NCBI RefSeq assembly: GCF_014199535.1
Contig: NZ_JACHNV010000009.1
Location: forward strand, 62,001-126,000
Length of the DNA stretch: 64,000 bases
Source: Hymenobacter latericoloratus
GTDB taxonomy: Bacteria; Bacteroidota; Bacteroidia; Cytophagales; Hymenobacteraceae
Reading direction: 5' to 3'
Both the position numbers and the translations under genes were made by a program. Positions 40,648 through 49,093 of the stretch are shown here, piece by piece (position 1 is the stretch's first letter; the number at the start of each line of letters is the position of its first letter). The notes under the pieces were generated by a model. That model worked only from the letters and a program-made list of their open reading frames with translations. It did no database searches and had not been told where the DNA came from.

Positions 40648-42483
40648 TTACTCTACCGTTACCGATTTGGCCAGGTTACGGGGCTGGTCAACGTTGCAGC
40701 CGCGGAGTACGGCAATGTGGTAGGAAAGCAGCTGTAGCGGCACCACCGATACCAACGGCACCAGCACCTCGCTGGTAGCGGGCACCTCAATAGTAAACTC
40801 GGCCATTTCCGGAATCACCGTATCGCCTTCCGTCACTACGGCAATGATGCGGCCCTTGCGGGCTTTCACTTCCTGAATGTTGCTCACTACCTTCTCGTAA
40901 GAGCTGTCTTTGGTAGCAATAACCACCACCGGCATGTTCTCGTCGATAAGAGCAATGGGGCCGTGCTTCATTTCAGCGGCGGGGTAGCCCTCTGCGTGGA
41001 TGTAGCTGATTTCCTTCAGCTTAAGGGCGCCTTCCAGTGCCACCGGGAAGTTGTAGCCCCGGCCCAGGTACAGGAAGTTAGGCACATCCTTGAAGATCTT
41101 CGAAATCTGCTCAATTTCGTCGTTCAGCTGCAGGGCCTTTTCTACTTTGGCCGGAATGGTGTTCAGTTCCACCATCAGCTCGCGCAGCTTGGTGTCGGAG
41201 AGGGTACCGCGCTTGTGGCCCACAATCATGGCCAGCAGGGTCAGTACCGTTACTTGGGCGGTAAACGCCTTAGTTGAAGCTACTCCAATTTCGGGGCCGG
41301 CATGGGTATAGGCGCCGGCATCGGTGGCGCGGGCAATGCTGCTGCCTACCACATTGCAAATGCCAAATATGGTGGCGCCCCGGCTCTTAGCCAACTCAAT
41401 AGCCGCCAGCGTATCGGCTGTTTCGCCCGATTGGGAAATGGCAATTACAATGTCGCGCTCCGTGATAACGGGGTTGCGGTAGCGGAATTCGGAGGCGTAT
41501 TCCACTTCCACCGGGATGCGCGCCAGGTCCTCGATGAGGTATTCGGCCACCAAGCCCGCGTGCCAAGAAGTTCCGCAAGCCACAATAATGATGCGGTCAG
41601 CATTCACAAACTTACGCTCGTAGGCCCGCACGCCGCCCATATTCAGGTGGCCGGCCTCTAGTTCCAGGCGGCCGCGCATCGAGTCGAGGATGGAGCGGGG
41701 CTGCTCGAAAATCTCCTTTAGCATGAAGTGCTCGTAGCCGCCTTTCTCGATGCGGTCCAGCTCCAGCTCCAGCGTCTGAATGTAGGGGGTCTGCTTAACG
41801 TCTTCTTTGGTGCGAATTTCCAGCTGACCGTCCTTAATTACCGCCAGCTCGTAGTCATTCACGTACACTACCTCATTGGTGTATTCAATGATGGGCGTCG
41901 CGTCGGAGGCCAGGAAGAACTCATTTTCGCCTACCCCAATCACCAGCGGAGAGCCTTTGCGGGCCGCAATCAGTTGGCCCGGGTTGTCCTTGCTCAGCAC
42001 CACAATGGCGTAGGCACCTACCACCTCGTGCAGGGCCAGACGCACGGCCTCCTCCAGAGAGCAACTGTTCTGCTTCTGAATTTCCTCAATCAGGTTCACG
42101 AACACCTCCGTGTCAGTATCGGAGTGGAACACGTGGCCCTGCTGCTGCAGGTGCTGCTTGAGAGCCGCGTAGTTTTCGATGATACCGTTGTGAATGATGG
42201 CAATCCGCTCCGAGGTAGAGTAGTGCGGGTGCGCATTCACATCATTGGGTTCCCCGTGGGTAGCCCAACGGGTGTGGCCCATGCCAATGTTGGCGTGTGT
42301 ATCTTTTTCTGCAATAAAAGCCTCCAGGTCAGCTACCTTCCCCTTTTTCTTGTAAACACTAAGCTGGCCGTTGAGCAGCGCTACGCCAGCGGAGTCGTAG
42401 CCGCGGTACTCCAAGCGGCGCAAACCTTTGATGATGATGGGGCAAGCCTCACGGTGCCCAATGTAAGCGACAATTCCGCACAT
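40648..42483 (-). CDS. glmS: Glucosamine-fructose-6-phosphate aminotransferase (isomerizing)
   Basis: A 611-residue enzyme making glucosamine-6-phosphate, the entry to cell-wall and lipopolysaccharide amino sugars. The N-terminal glutaminase begins MCGIVAYIGH, with the nucleophilic cysteine second, and has RLEYRGYDSAG and GHTRWATHG. Two SIS sugar-isomerase domains follow (CGTSWHAG; SQSGETADT), ending LAKSVTVE. The gene is followed by a strong terminator. No glmS ribozyme was seen, and none is expected in this phylum. Confidence 0.97.
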   Translation of the reverse strand: MCGIVAYIGHREACPIIIKGLRRLEYRGYDSAGVALLNGQLSVYKKKGKVADLEAFIAEKDTHANIGMGHTRWATHGEPNDVNAHPHYSTSERIAIIHNGIIENYAALKQHLQQQGHVFHSDTDTEVFVNLIEEIQKQNSCSLEEAVRLALHEVVGAYAIVVLSKDNPGQLIAARKGSPLVIGVGENEFFLASDATPIIEYTNEVVYVNDYELAVIKDGQLEIRTKEDVKQTPYIQTLELELDRIEKGGYEHFMLKEIFEQPRSILDSMRGRLELEAGHLNMGGVRAYERKFVNADRIIIVACGTSWHAGLVAEYLIEDLARIPVEVEYASEFRYRNPVITERDIVIAISQSGETADTLAAIELAKSRGATIFGICNVVGSSIARATDAGAYTHAGPEIGVASTKAFTAQVTVLTLLAMIVGHKRGTLSDTKLRELMVELNTIPAKVEKALQLNDEIEQISKIFKDVPNFLYLGRGYNFPVALEGALKLKEISYIHAEGYPAAEMKHGPIALIDENMPVVVIATKDSSYEKVVSNIQEVKARKGRIIAVVTEGDTVIPEMAEFTIEVPATSEVLVPLVSVVPLQLLSYHIAVLRGCNVDQPRNLAKSVTVE

Positions 42484-42534
42484 ATTTTAGTTGGTTGTGA
42501 CAGAGTAGAAACTTCTGAGAAACGAAGCAAAAAC

Positions 42535-42563
42535 GGGCGGCATCGGCAAAAGCCGTGCCGCCC
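42535..42563 (-). terminator. Hairpin after the DUF4270 gene
   Basis: GGGCGGCATCGGC (42535-42547) and GCCGTGCCGCCC (42552-42563) form a GC-rich stem with one bulge; A-rich on the side that is downstream for the minus strand. Confidence 0.6.
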
Positions 42564-42596
42564 TTGTAGGCCAAACTAGCTTAGCACATAATGCTG

Positions 42597-44126
42597 TTAA
42601 CGAAGCTTGGAATAATATACGCGCAGCTTGATTTTAGCGGCATCAGGTTGCGAGAGATTCACAAGCTGGGCCCGGTTCAGGGTCAGGTTGGGGTTGGTAC
42701 GCAAAACCGGCGACAGCAGTAGGGCCGAGGGCCGCTCCCCGTTCAGACGGTCCTGCAAGTAGGCCTGCAGATACTCGGTCAGCGGCATGCTGTAGTATTG
42801 AAGTGCCTCGTAGCTGGGATACAAGGCGGCGGCAGCCGGGCTACCAACGCCAGTGGCCAACGACTGACTACCCTGTACGGGGCGCTCTATCTGGATGAGC
42901 CGCTCGTAGGTGGTGGCACCTACCGTGCGCTCCAGGGGTTGGTTGCTGGCATTGACCTCGTAGAGGTACACGCTGTTGCCACCAGGATAGGGAAACAGCC
43001 CATTAGTGTTCTGCTTGATAGGCAGCAGAAGCTCCGCCCGGTTCACGGCCAACTCCGAGTTGTTCATGAGGGCCTGCAGCCCTGACAGTTCAATGCGGGT
43101 GGCCAGGCCAACCCCGTCCTGGATGTAGGTCAAGTCTTCCGTGGCGGTTGCGCTGACTTGCTGTCCGGCAGTCGCCAGACTAGCCAGGGCAGTACCCGAA
43201 AAATCCGTGGAAAGCTGGGTGAAATACTTCGGGCCAGTGGTTGGGGCCTCGGTGGGCAGTGGTCCTGCTACCAGGCTGTAGGAGTGATACCGGCCTGATT
43301 TGCCTTTAATGCCCGCCGTGCCTTTCACATTGTTCCCACTGAAGTAGAATACAATCCGGGAGTTATAAGAACGGTTGAAGGCTACGATGTTATCAGCAAA
43401 ACCAGCCGCCGGACTCAGCGCAATTCCTTTCCATGCTGCATTCAGCTTTTCCTGGCTCATCGGGCTGCTCTGCAGGGTCGCAAACGTAGTGTTAGCCAGC
43501 GCGGCCGTAGCCGGATATTTCAGCAGGCGAAGGCGCACCACTTTATCGAGCGTCGTTACCTGAACGCTGTCCTTCTTGTCTGCCGTGTTTGAGGCCAGCT
43601 GCTGCCACACTTTTAGCTCTCGGTTAAGCGGAGCAGCCAGGTTGCTGAGCAGGGGTGTAGTGGCCGGGGCTGCTGAGGCAGAGTTATAGACCGTCCGGTT
43701 GTCAAGGGGCTGCTGCAGGGCCGCTAGGTTAAACCGAAGCGGCTGGTTCGCAGTGCCGTACACCTGATCGAAGCCCAGACTAAACACTACGGAATCCAGC
43801 CGGGCTGTAGCAGCGGGCAACGAGTCAGCGGGGCTCAGCAGCGAGTTGTACTGCAGGTTCAGGTAGGCCTGAGCCGTAGTGGTGCCTACTTTAGCATCAC
43901 GGAGGCGGCCTACCAGAACCTGGTTGCTGTTAACTGTCTCAATGGGCTGCTGGCGTACCGTAGCCGTTGAAACCGTTAAATCGAGGTATTGCGAAGTAAT
44001 AGGAGAGGTGCCGGGCAACTCCAGGCCAACATCATTGGCTTTCTCGCAGCTTGTGGCCAAGCCCAGCAGCGAAACGGCAAAAAGGGAAACCGACGTAAGT
44101 CGGCTGGCGCTAGCTGGCCAATTCAT
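42597..44126 (-). CDS. DUF4270 lipoprotein
   Basis: A 509-residue outer-surface or periplasmic lipoprotein (signal ending LATSC, Cys27). The family features are present: an opening NDVGLELPG and LVGRLRDAKVGTTTAQAYL, mixed beta segments, and a final LNRAQLVNLSQPDAAKIKLR. Function unknown. The gene overlaps the 3' end of glycogen synthase by 17 bases and lies between it and glmS, a neighbourhood I recall as recurrent in Cytophagales. Confidence 0.85.
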   Translation of the reverse strand: MNWPASASRLTSVSLFAVSLLGLATSCEKANDVGLELPGTSPITSQYLDLTVSTATVRQQPIETVNSNQVLVGRLRDAKVGTTTAQAYLNLQYNSLLSPADSLPAATARLDSVVFSLGFDQVYGTANQPLRFNLAALQQPLDNRTVYNSASAAPATTPLLSNLAAPLNRELKVWQQLASNTADKKDSVQVTTLDKVVRLRLLKYPATAALANTTFATLQSSPMSQEKLNAAWKGIALSPAAGFADNIVAFNRSYNSRIVFYFSGNNVKGTAGIKGKSGRYHSYSLVAGPLPTEAPTTGPKYFTQLSTDFSGTALASLATAGQQVSATATEDLTYIQDGVGLATRIELSGLQALMNNSELAVNRAELLLPIKQNTNGLFPYPGGNSVYLYEVNASNQPLERTVGATTYERLIQIERPVQGSQSLATGVGSPAAAALYPSYEALQYYSMPLTEYLQAYLQDRLNGERPSALLLSPVLRTNPNLTLNRAQLVNLSQPDAAKIKLRVYYSKLR

Positions 44127-44922
44127 TATAGAGAGCGTAGTAAGAGGTCAGCAGGTTATCGTCGGCGCCGACCTGCTCAATTTGTTTCTTGGCTGAATAT
44201 TCCGTGAACAGGGTGTTCAGGTTTTCGCTGAACGATTCATCGGACTTCACTACCGTGTCAGAATACTCCATGCCTACCTTGATGAAACCACCGAAGTCAG
44301 CGGTTTTCAGCGCTGCCAGCATGTCGTCCTCAATGTCCAGCATCTTGGCCTTCTCAATCAGGTCGCCCTCAAATTTGTGGTCGAACTCATTGTTGTAGAT
44401 GGTGAATACCGATTTGGCGTCCTTGAAAATCGGGTCCTTTTTGTAGGTCGTCTTCAGGTACATCGGAATCAGGCCCGTCATCCAGTCGTTGCAGTGCACA
44501 ATGTCCGGGGCCCAGCCCAGCTTCTTCACGGTTTCCAGCACGCCTTTGCAGAAGAAGATAGCCCGCTCGTCGTTGTCGGCGTGGAACTTGTCGTTCTTGT
44601 CCACCAGCACCGATTTGCGGTGGAAGTAGTCTTCATTGTCAATGAAGTACACCTGCAGCTTGGCGTTCGGAATAGAAGCAACCTTGATAATCAACGGCTT
44701 TTCGTCCTCGCCTACGGCAATGTTGATGCCCGAGAGCCGCACCACTTCGTGCAGGCGGTTCTTGCGCTCATTGATGATGCCGAAACGGGGCACGAAAATG
44801 CGGATTTCCATCCCCATTTCCTGCATTCCCTGCGGCAGCCGCCGCAAAAACTCTGCTACCTTGGTGGTCTGCAAAAACGGGTTGATTTCCGTGGCAGCGT
44901 AGAGTATTCTCAACTTGGACAT
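44110..44922 (-). CDS. Glycogen/starch synthase, catalytic-domain-only (GT5)
   Basis: A 270-residue protein containing only the N-terminal GT5 Rossmann domain: LRILYAATEINPFLQTTKVA (in place of KTGGL), YFIDNEDYFHR, FFCKGVLETVKKLGWAPDIVHCNDW and SVFTIYNNEF. The C-terminal nucleotide-binding half of normal GlgA, some 200 residues, is absent. Short versions occur in Bacteroidota, but activity without the second domain is doubtful. It overlaps DUF4270 by 17 bases and diverges from panC. Confidence 0.82.
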   Translation of the reverse strand: MSKLRILYAATEINPFLQTTKVAEFLRRLPQGMQEMGMEIRIFVPRFGIINERKNRLHEVVRLSGINIAVGEDEKPLIIKVASIPNAKLQVYFIDNEDYFHRKSVLVDKNDKFHADNDERAIFFCKGVLETVKKLGWAPDIVHCNDWMTGLIPMYLKTTYKKDPIFKDAKSVFTIYNNEFDHKFEGDLIEKAKMLDIEDDMLAALKTADFGGFIKVGMEYSDTVVKSDESFSENLNTLFTEYSAKKQIEQVGADDNLLTSYYALYNELAS

Positions 44923-44968
44923 ATAGAGTCAGTTGGGGTGATTAGGAATGGGCAACACTTTGGGATGC

Positions 44969-44977
44969 ACAAAATTA
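44969..44977 (-). promoter_or_regulatory. -7 box for the glycogen synthase gene (TAATTTTGT, minus strand)
   Basis: Exact TAnnTTTG match 47 bases before the ATG at 44922. Confidence 0.45.
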
Positions 44978-45042
44978 AACATTTTTGAGGGAAATTTCAA
45001 CCAAACCTACTTGGCCACTCGCTGGAGCGGTCATTCTACTCT

Positions 45043-45894
45043 ATGGAGATACTGAACACCGCTGCGGAGTTGCAAGCCCATACCGAAAAGTGGCGGCAAG
45101 CCGGTAAGCGTATTGGCCTGGTGCCAACAATGGGTGCCTTGCACGAAGGACACCTGCAACTAGTGCGCGCCGCCGCCCGGGAGTGCGACGTTGTTGTGAC
45201 CAGCATCTTCGTGAACCCTACCCAGTTCAACAATCCCGACGACTTCCGCCTTTATCCTCGGCTGCCCGAGGCCGATGCCGAGCTGCTCGGGCCGGCGGGC
45301 TGCACGGCCTTGTTTCTGCCCGCCGTAGCCGATATGTACCCCCAGCCCACAGTGCTGCACTTTGATTTCGGAGCTCTGGAGCGCGTGATGGAAGGCGCGC
45401 ACCGCCCGGGGCACTTCAATGGGGTAGCCACGGTAGTAAGCAAGTTGTTTCACCTGAGCCGGCCCCACCGGGCGTACTTCGGCCAGAAAGACTTGCAGCA
45501 GGTAACCATTGTGCGGCAGCTGGTGGCTGATTTGTCGTTTGATTTGGAGGTAGTGGCCTTCCCGACCGTGCGCGAAGCCGATGGGCTGGCCATGTCGTCG
45601 CGGAACCGCCGGCTTGATGCCCCAGCCCGTGCTCTGGCTCCGCTCCTGTACCAGAGCCTGCAGCTGGCTGAGAAGATGGTGCGGGATGGAGAGGCTACCC
45701 CGCAAGCCGTCCGGCAGGCGGTGCGCGAGTTCCTAAGCTCGCAGCCCGCCATTGAGCTGGAATATATAGAAGTGGCCGATGCCCACACCCTGCAACCCCT
45801 GACGGACTGGCAGCCCGGGCGGCCAGTGGCTTTGTGCCTAGCTGCTCACCTGGGCGGGGTCCGCCTAATCGATAACCTAGTGGTTGGGCGATAA
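45043..45894 (+). CDS. panC: Pantothenate synthetase
   Basis: A 283-residue ATP-dependent ligase joining pantoate and beta-alanine. Seen: VPTMGALHEGHLQLVR, FVNPTQFN, RPGHFNGVATVVSKLFH, YFGQKDLQQ and AMSSRNRRL (KMSKS-like). Together with PanD, 127 bases downstream, and CoaX at 20036 it supplies coenzyme A. Length is normal. Confidence 0.97.
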   Translation: MEILNTAAELQAHTEKWRQAGKRIGLVPTMGALHEGHLQLVRAAARECDVVVTSIFVNPTQFNNPDDFRLYPRLPEADAELLGPAGCTALFLPAVADMYPQPTVLHFDFGALERVMEGAHRPGHFNGVATVVSKLFHLSRPHRAYFGQKDLQQVTIVRQLVADLSFDLEVVAFPTVREADGLAMSSRNRRLDAPARALAPLLYQSLQLAEKMVRDGEATPQAVRQAVREFLSSQPAIELEYIEVADAHTLQPLTDWQPGRPVALCLAAHLGGVRLIDNLVVGR

Positions 45895-45984
45895 GCGTAG
45901 GGTAGGGGCAGAGCGCTTTCCGACGGCAGCCGGTGCCTGAACCACTACCTTCCGGCCGTTGCCCCATCACTCGGTCCCGGTTCG

Positions 45985-45993
45985 TATCTTTGC
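45985..45993 (+). promoter_or_regulatory. -7 box for panD (TATCTTTGC)
   Basis: Exact TAnnTTTG match 28 bases before the panD ATG; a TTG at 45959-45961 could be the -33 element, though the 23-base gap is slightly long. Confidence 0.5.
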
Positions 45994-46021
45994 GGCCCAA
46001 AATTCACCCGCTTTTTTATCC

Positions 46022-46369
46022 ATGCACATCGAGGTTCTCAAGTCAAAGATTCACCGCGTAAAGGTTACGCAGGCGGAGCTGCACTACGTGGGTAGCATCA
46101 CTATTGATGAGGACCTGCTGGATGCAGCCAATATGGTGGAAAACGAAAAAGTGACCATTGTGAATATCAACAATGGGGAGCGGTTTGAAACCTATACCAT
46201 TAAGGGGGAGCGGGGCTCGGGCATGATTTGCCTGAATGGCCCGGCTGCCCGGCGGGTGGCCGTCGGCGACATCATCATTATCATCTCCTACGCCCTCATC
46301 GACTTTGCAGAGGCCCGTGCCCATAAGCCTACCGTTATCTTTCCTGATCAACACAACCGTGTTGGGTAA
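46022..46369 (+). CDS. panD: Aspartate 1-decarboxylase
   Basis: A 115-residue pyruvoyl enzyme making beta-alanine from aspartate. Self-cleavage site Gly-Ser in [15 protein letters not shown], followed by [17 protein letters not shown] and [12 protein letters not shown]. Start at the ATG at 46022 ([16 protein letters not shown]), since the earlier frame overlaps the promoter box. It sits just behind panC. Confidence 0.96.
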   Translation: MHIEVLKSKIHRVKVTQAELHYVGSITIDEDLLDAANMVENEKVTIVNINNGERFETYTIKGERGSGMICLNGPAARRVAVGDIIIIISYALIDFAEARAHKPTVIFPDQHNRVG

Positions 46370-46491
46370 GCCCGCTGCGCTCTGAGAGATGTGGCTGCTG
46401 AGCCAGAAATGAAATAGCCTACTTGCAGGCCGCTTCGTTCTGGTTTGGCAGCCACTTTTGCTGGGTAGGCTGCAAGCACTTAGTTATTATC

Positions 46492-47508
46492 ATGAAACAA
46501 TTTCTGAATATTCTGAAGTATGGCTTGCTGCTGGTAATATCAGGGCTGCTGATGTGGTACGCCCTGCGCGGACAGGAGCTGCGGCTGGTGGGCGAGTACG
46601 TGCGCACGGCCAACTACGGCTGGCTGGGCCTGACGGTCCTGCTGTCGGCCATGGGCTACTTCAGCCGGGCGCACCGCTGGCACATGCAGCTGGAAGCCAG
46701 CCGGCAGCGCGTCAGCTACTGGGATGTGTACCACGCCATGATGGTGGGCTACCTGGCCAACCTGGTACTACCGCGCATGGGCGAGGTTATTCGGTGCTCG
46801 GTGCTGCAGCGCACGGGCAAGGTGCCGGTGCAGGTGTCCTTGGGGGCTGTTATTGCCGAGCGGGTCATCGACCTGCTGATTCTGGCGGCTCTGCTGGGCC
46901 TGGTACTGCTGCTGGACTTTCAGAAGTTCTGGGCCTTTGTGGTGAGCTTGTTTTCGGACCGCTACAACTCCCTGGCCGCTCACCAGAACCTGCTGCTACT
47001 GGTCCTGGGGGTAGTAGGGCTGCTGGTGCTGGTGCTGGGCTACCTGCTGTTCCGGAATCTGGAGAAGCTACGCCAGCACGCGCTGTTTCTGAAACTGGAA
47101 AACTTTGTGCGCGGCCTGCTCGATGGGGTGTTCAGCATCCGGAAGCTCCGCAACCCCGGCCTGTTTCTGCTGCACACGGCCTTTACCTGGCTGGTGTACT
47201 ACCTCATGGACTACCTGGCGTTTTTCGCCTTCCCGGCTACGGCCGGCCTTACCCCCGCCGCCGGCCTGGCCGTGCTGACCTTCGGGGCGCTGGGCATGGC
47301 CGCGCCGGTGCAGGGCGGCTTCGGGGCCTTTCACCTGATGGTGCAAAGCACTCTGCTGGTGTACGGCATCAGCAAGGAAGCCGGCATTGCCTACGCCTTG
47401 GTGGTACACGGCTCCCAAACCCTGCTGGTAGTGCTCATGGGCGGCATCAGCTTCGTTGCCAGCATGATGAAATCGGGCCGCCGGGTAAAACAAGTGGCGC
47501 TAACCTAA
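46492..47508 (+). CDS. Lysylphosphatidylglycerol synthase-like membrane protein (flippase-like domain)
   Basis: A 338-residue integral membrane protein, from the ATG at 46492 (MKQFLNILKYGLLLVI), with about eight helices and the LPG_synthase_TM signature: SRAHRWHMQLEA, VGYLANLVLPRMGEVIRCSVL, VIAERVIDLLIL and APVQGGFGAFHLMVQ. The MprF-like flippase half is present but the soluble aminoacyl-transferase half is not, so it likely moves a lipid. It leads into hldE-like and peptidase genes spaced by 12 and 59 bases. Confidence 0.85.
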   Translation: MKQFLNILKYGLLLVISGLLMWYALRGQELRLVGEYVRTANYGWLGLTVLLSAMGYFSRAHRWHMQLEASRQRVSYWDVYHAMMVGYLANLVLPRMGEVIRCSVLQRTGKVPVQVSLGAVIAERVIDLLILAALLGLVLLLDFQKFWAFVVSLFSDRYNSLAAHQNLLLLVLGVVGLLVLVLGYLLFRNLEKLRQHALFLKLENFVRGLLDGVFSIRKLRNPGLFLLHTAFTWLVYYLMDYLAFFAFPATAGLTPAAGLAVLTFGALGMAAPVQGGFGAFHLMVQSTLLVYGISKEAGIAYALVVHGSQTLLVVLMGGISFVASMMKSGRRVKQVALT

Positions 47509-47520
47509 GCTTCAGCCCGT

Positions 47521-48012
47521 ATGTGGACAAAAGATAAAATTATGCCCCTGGCGGCACTGCTACCCCAGGTAGCCGCCTGGAAAGCCCAGGGCGAACGGGT
47601 AGTGTTCACCAACGGCTGCTTTGACCTGCTGCACCTCGGCCACGTCGATTACCTCGAAAAGGCCCGCCACCTGGGGCAGCGGCTGGTAGTTGGGCTGAAC
47701 ACCGATGCTTCGGTCAGCTGCCTCAAGCCCGGCCGGCCCCTGCAGGACGAAGTGTCACGGGCGCGGGTGTTGGCCTCGCTTTTGTTTGTAGATGCCGTAG
47801 TGCTCTTCGATGAGCAGACGCCGCTGGCCCTGATTGAAGCCATCCGGCCCGACATTTTGGTGAAGGGCGACGACTATCAGATCAGTGGAATTGTGGGCCA
47901 CGAAGTGGTGTTACAAAACGGTGGCCAGGTGCTGACCGTACCACTGGTAGCCGGCTACAGCACCACGCGCATCGTCGAGCGGATTTTGGGTAGCAAGCAA
48001 GCGGAGGGGTAG
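47521..48012 (+). CDS. rfaE2: D-glycero-beta-D-manno-heptose 1-phosphate adenylyltransferase
   Basis: A 163-residue nucleotidyltransferase with VVFTNGCFDLLHLGHVDYLEKA (the HxGH nucleotide motif), VVGLNTDASV and VKGDDYQISGIVGHEVV. It adenylates heptose-1-phosphate for lipopolysaccharide core. It is the stand-alone form of the HldE C-terminal half, so a separate kinase gene must lie elsewhere. Confidence 0.93.
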   Translation: MWTKDKIMPLAALLPQVAAWKAQGERVVFTNGCFDLLHLGHVDYLEKARHLGQRLVVGLNTDASVSCLKPGRPLQDEVSRARVLASLLFVDAVVLFDEQTPLALIEAIRPDILVKGDDYQISGIVGHEVVLQNGGQVLTVPLVAGYSTTRIVERILGSKQAEG

Positions 48013-48071
48013 GGAAATGCTGCCGGCCGCTCTTGCTGCCGCGTCACCCATCACCCCTAACTTTCTGCCTC

Positions 48072-48770
48072 ATGTACTACAACTCAAGCCCTGTTTTTCT
48101 GATCATCATTCTGGCGACGGTAGCCGGGTGGCTGATTCAGTGGCGGCTGCGAAGCAAATTCAACCAGTACTCTCAAATCGGGCTGCAGTCGGGCCTCTCA
48201 GGCAAGCAGATTGCCGAGTTGATGCTGGCTGACCACGGCATTACCGATGTGCGCGTTATCAGCACGGAAGGCCGCCTGACCGACCACTACAACCCCGCCG
48301 ATAAAACCGTGAACCTGAGCGAGGCCGTGTACGCCGAGCGCAGTGCCGCCGCCGCGGCCGTAGCCGCCCACGAGTGCGGCCACGCCGTGCAGCACGCCAC
48401 GGCCTACAGCGCCCTGCAATTCCGTTCGGCGATGGTGCCCGCCCTGAGCGCAGTATCTAAATTTATGCCCCTGGTTCTGATGGCCGGCGTGCTGCTGCTC
48501 CGGACCACGCCGTATCCGTTGGGGCTGGGCATCTTGCTTTTCTCGCTTACTACCTTGTTCTCCTTCGTGACCTTACCGGTGGAGTTTGATGCCTCCAAGC
48601 GGGCCCTGGCCTGGATTGACAAGCGCGGCATCGTAACCCCGCAGGAGCACAGCATGGCCAAAGACGCCCTTTGGTGGGCCGCCATGACCTACGTAGTAGC
48701 GGCCCTCAGCTCCTTGGCTACCCTGCTTTACTACGTCAGCCTGTTTATGGGAAGCCGCGACCGTCGTTAA
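48072..48770 (+). CDS. Membrane zinc metallopeptidase (YugP family)
   Basis: A 232-residue protein from the ATG at 48072 (MYYNSSPVFLIIILATVAGW). The zinc motif is AAHECGHAVQHATAY, with the upstream DHYNPADKTVNLSEAVYA and the downstream EFDASKRALAWI, which carries the third ligand, both family features. Three or four membrane helices. The substrate of these peptidases is unknown. It closes the gene run that begins with panC. Confidence 0.92.
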   Translation: MYYNSSPVFLIIILATVAGWLIQWRLRSKFNQYSQIGLQSGLSGKQIAELMLADHGITDVRVISTEGRLTDHYNPADKTVNLSEAVYAERSAAAAAVAAHECGHAVQHATAYSALQFRSAMVPALSAVSKFMPLVLMAGVLLLRTTPYPLGLGILLFSLTTLFSFVTLPVEFDASKRALAWIDKRGIVTPQEHSMAKDALWWAAMTYVVAALSSLATLLYYVSLFMGSRDRR

Positions 48771-48786
48771 GTCTCCTTCGTATATG

Positions 48787-48823
48787 AAAAAAGCCGCCCC
48801 AGTTTCCGGGGCGGCTTTTTTTT
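48787..48823 (+). terminator. Rho-independent terminator
   Basis: 14-base stem 48787-48800 with 48808-48821, A-tract before and T-tract after. Confidence 0.88.
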
Positions 48824-49093
48824 ATGCGTTGTAGAGAAAGAACCAGCCATTGTATGAGCTGCGCTTACTGAGGGAGAAGAAGCGAAGTGCCTGCTCACGA
48901 ACCTTGAAAAAGAAGTGCCAATCTCAGCCAGACAGGAAACAAAAACTGGGCAAGATGCATTATTCGGCTAGCCTACTAAAAAATTGAGGCATGGCTGCGT
49001 GATCTGCAAACTTGTCGGTTAATTTTGAGGGCTGCCAGCGAATTTACGCCGGCTTCCTACGGATTGCTTTTCCCACCCCACCCTTATTATCGC
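48824..49093. other. Intergenic stretch with promoter for the acyl-CoA dehydrogenase
   Basis: About 270 bases (323 counted from the previous stop). No gene seen; the TAATTTTGA box at 49020-49028 is the only element recognised. Confidence 0.4.
49020..49028 (+). promoter_or_regulatory. -7 box (TAATTTTGA)
   Basis: Exact TAnnTTTG match, 65 bases before the ATG of the acyl-CoA dehydrogenase; it argues against the longer frame starting at 49025. Confidence 0.45.

Noticed and set aside
40648-42596. glmS ribozyme upstream of glmS
   Set aside because: The short upstream region lacks the conserved core and is unlike the Gram-positive ribozyme setting.
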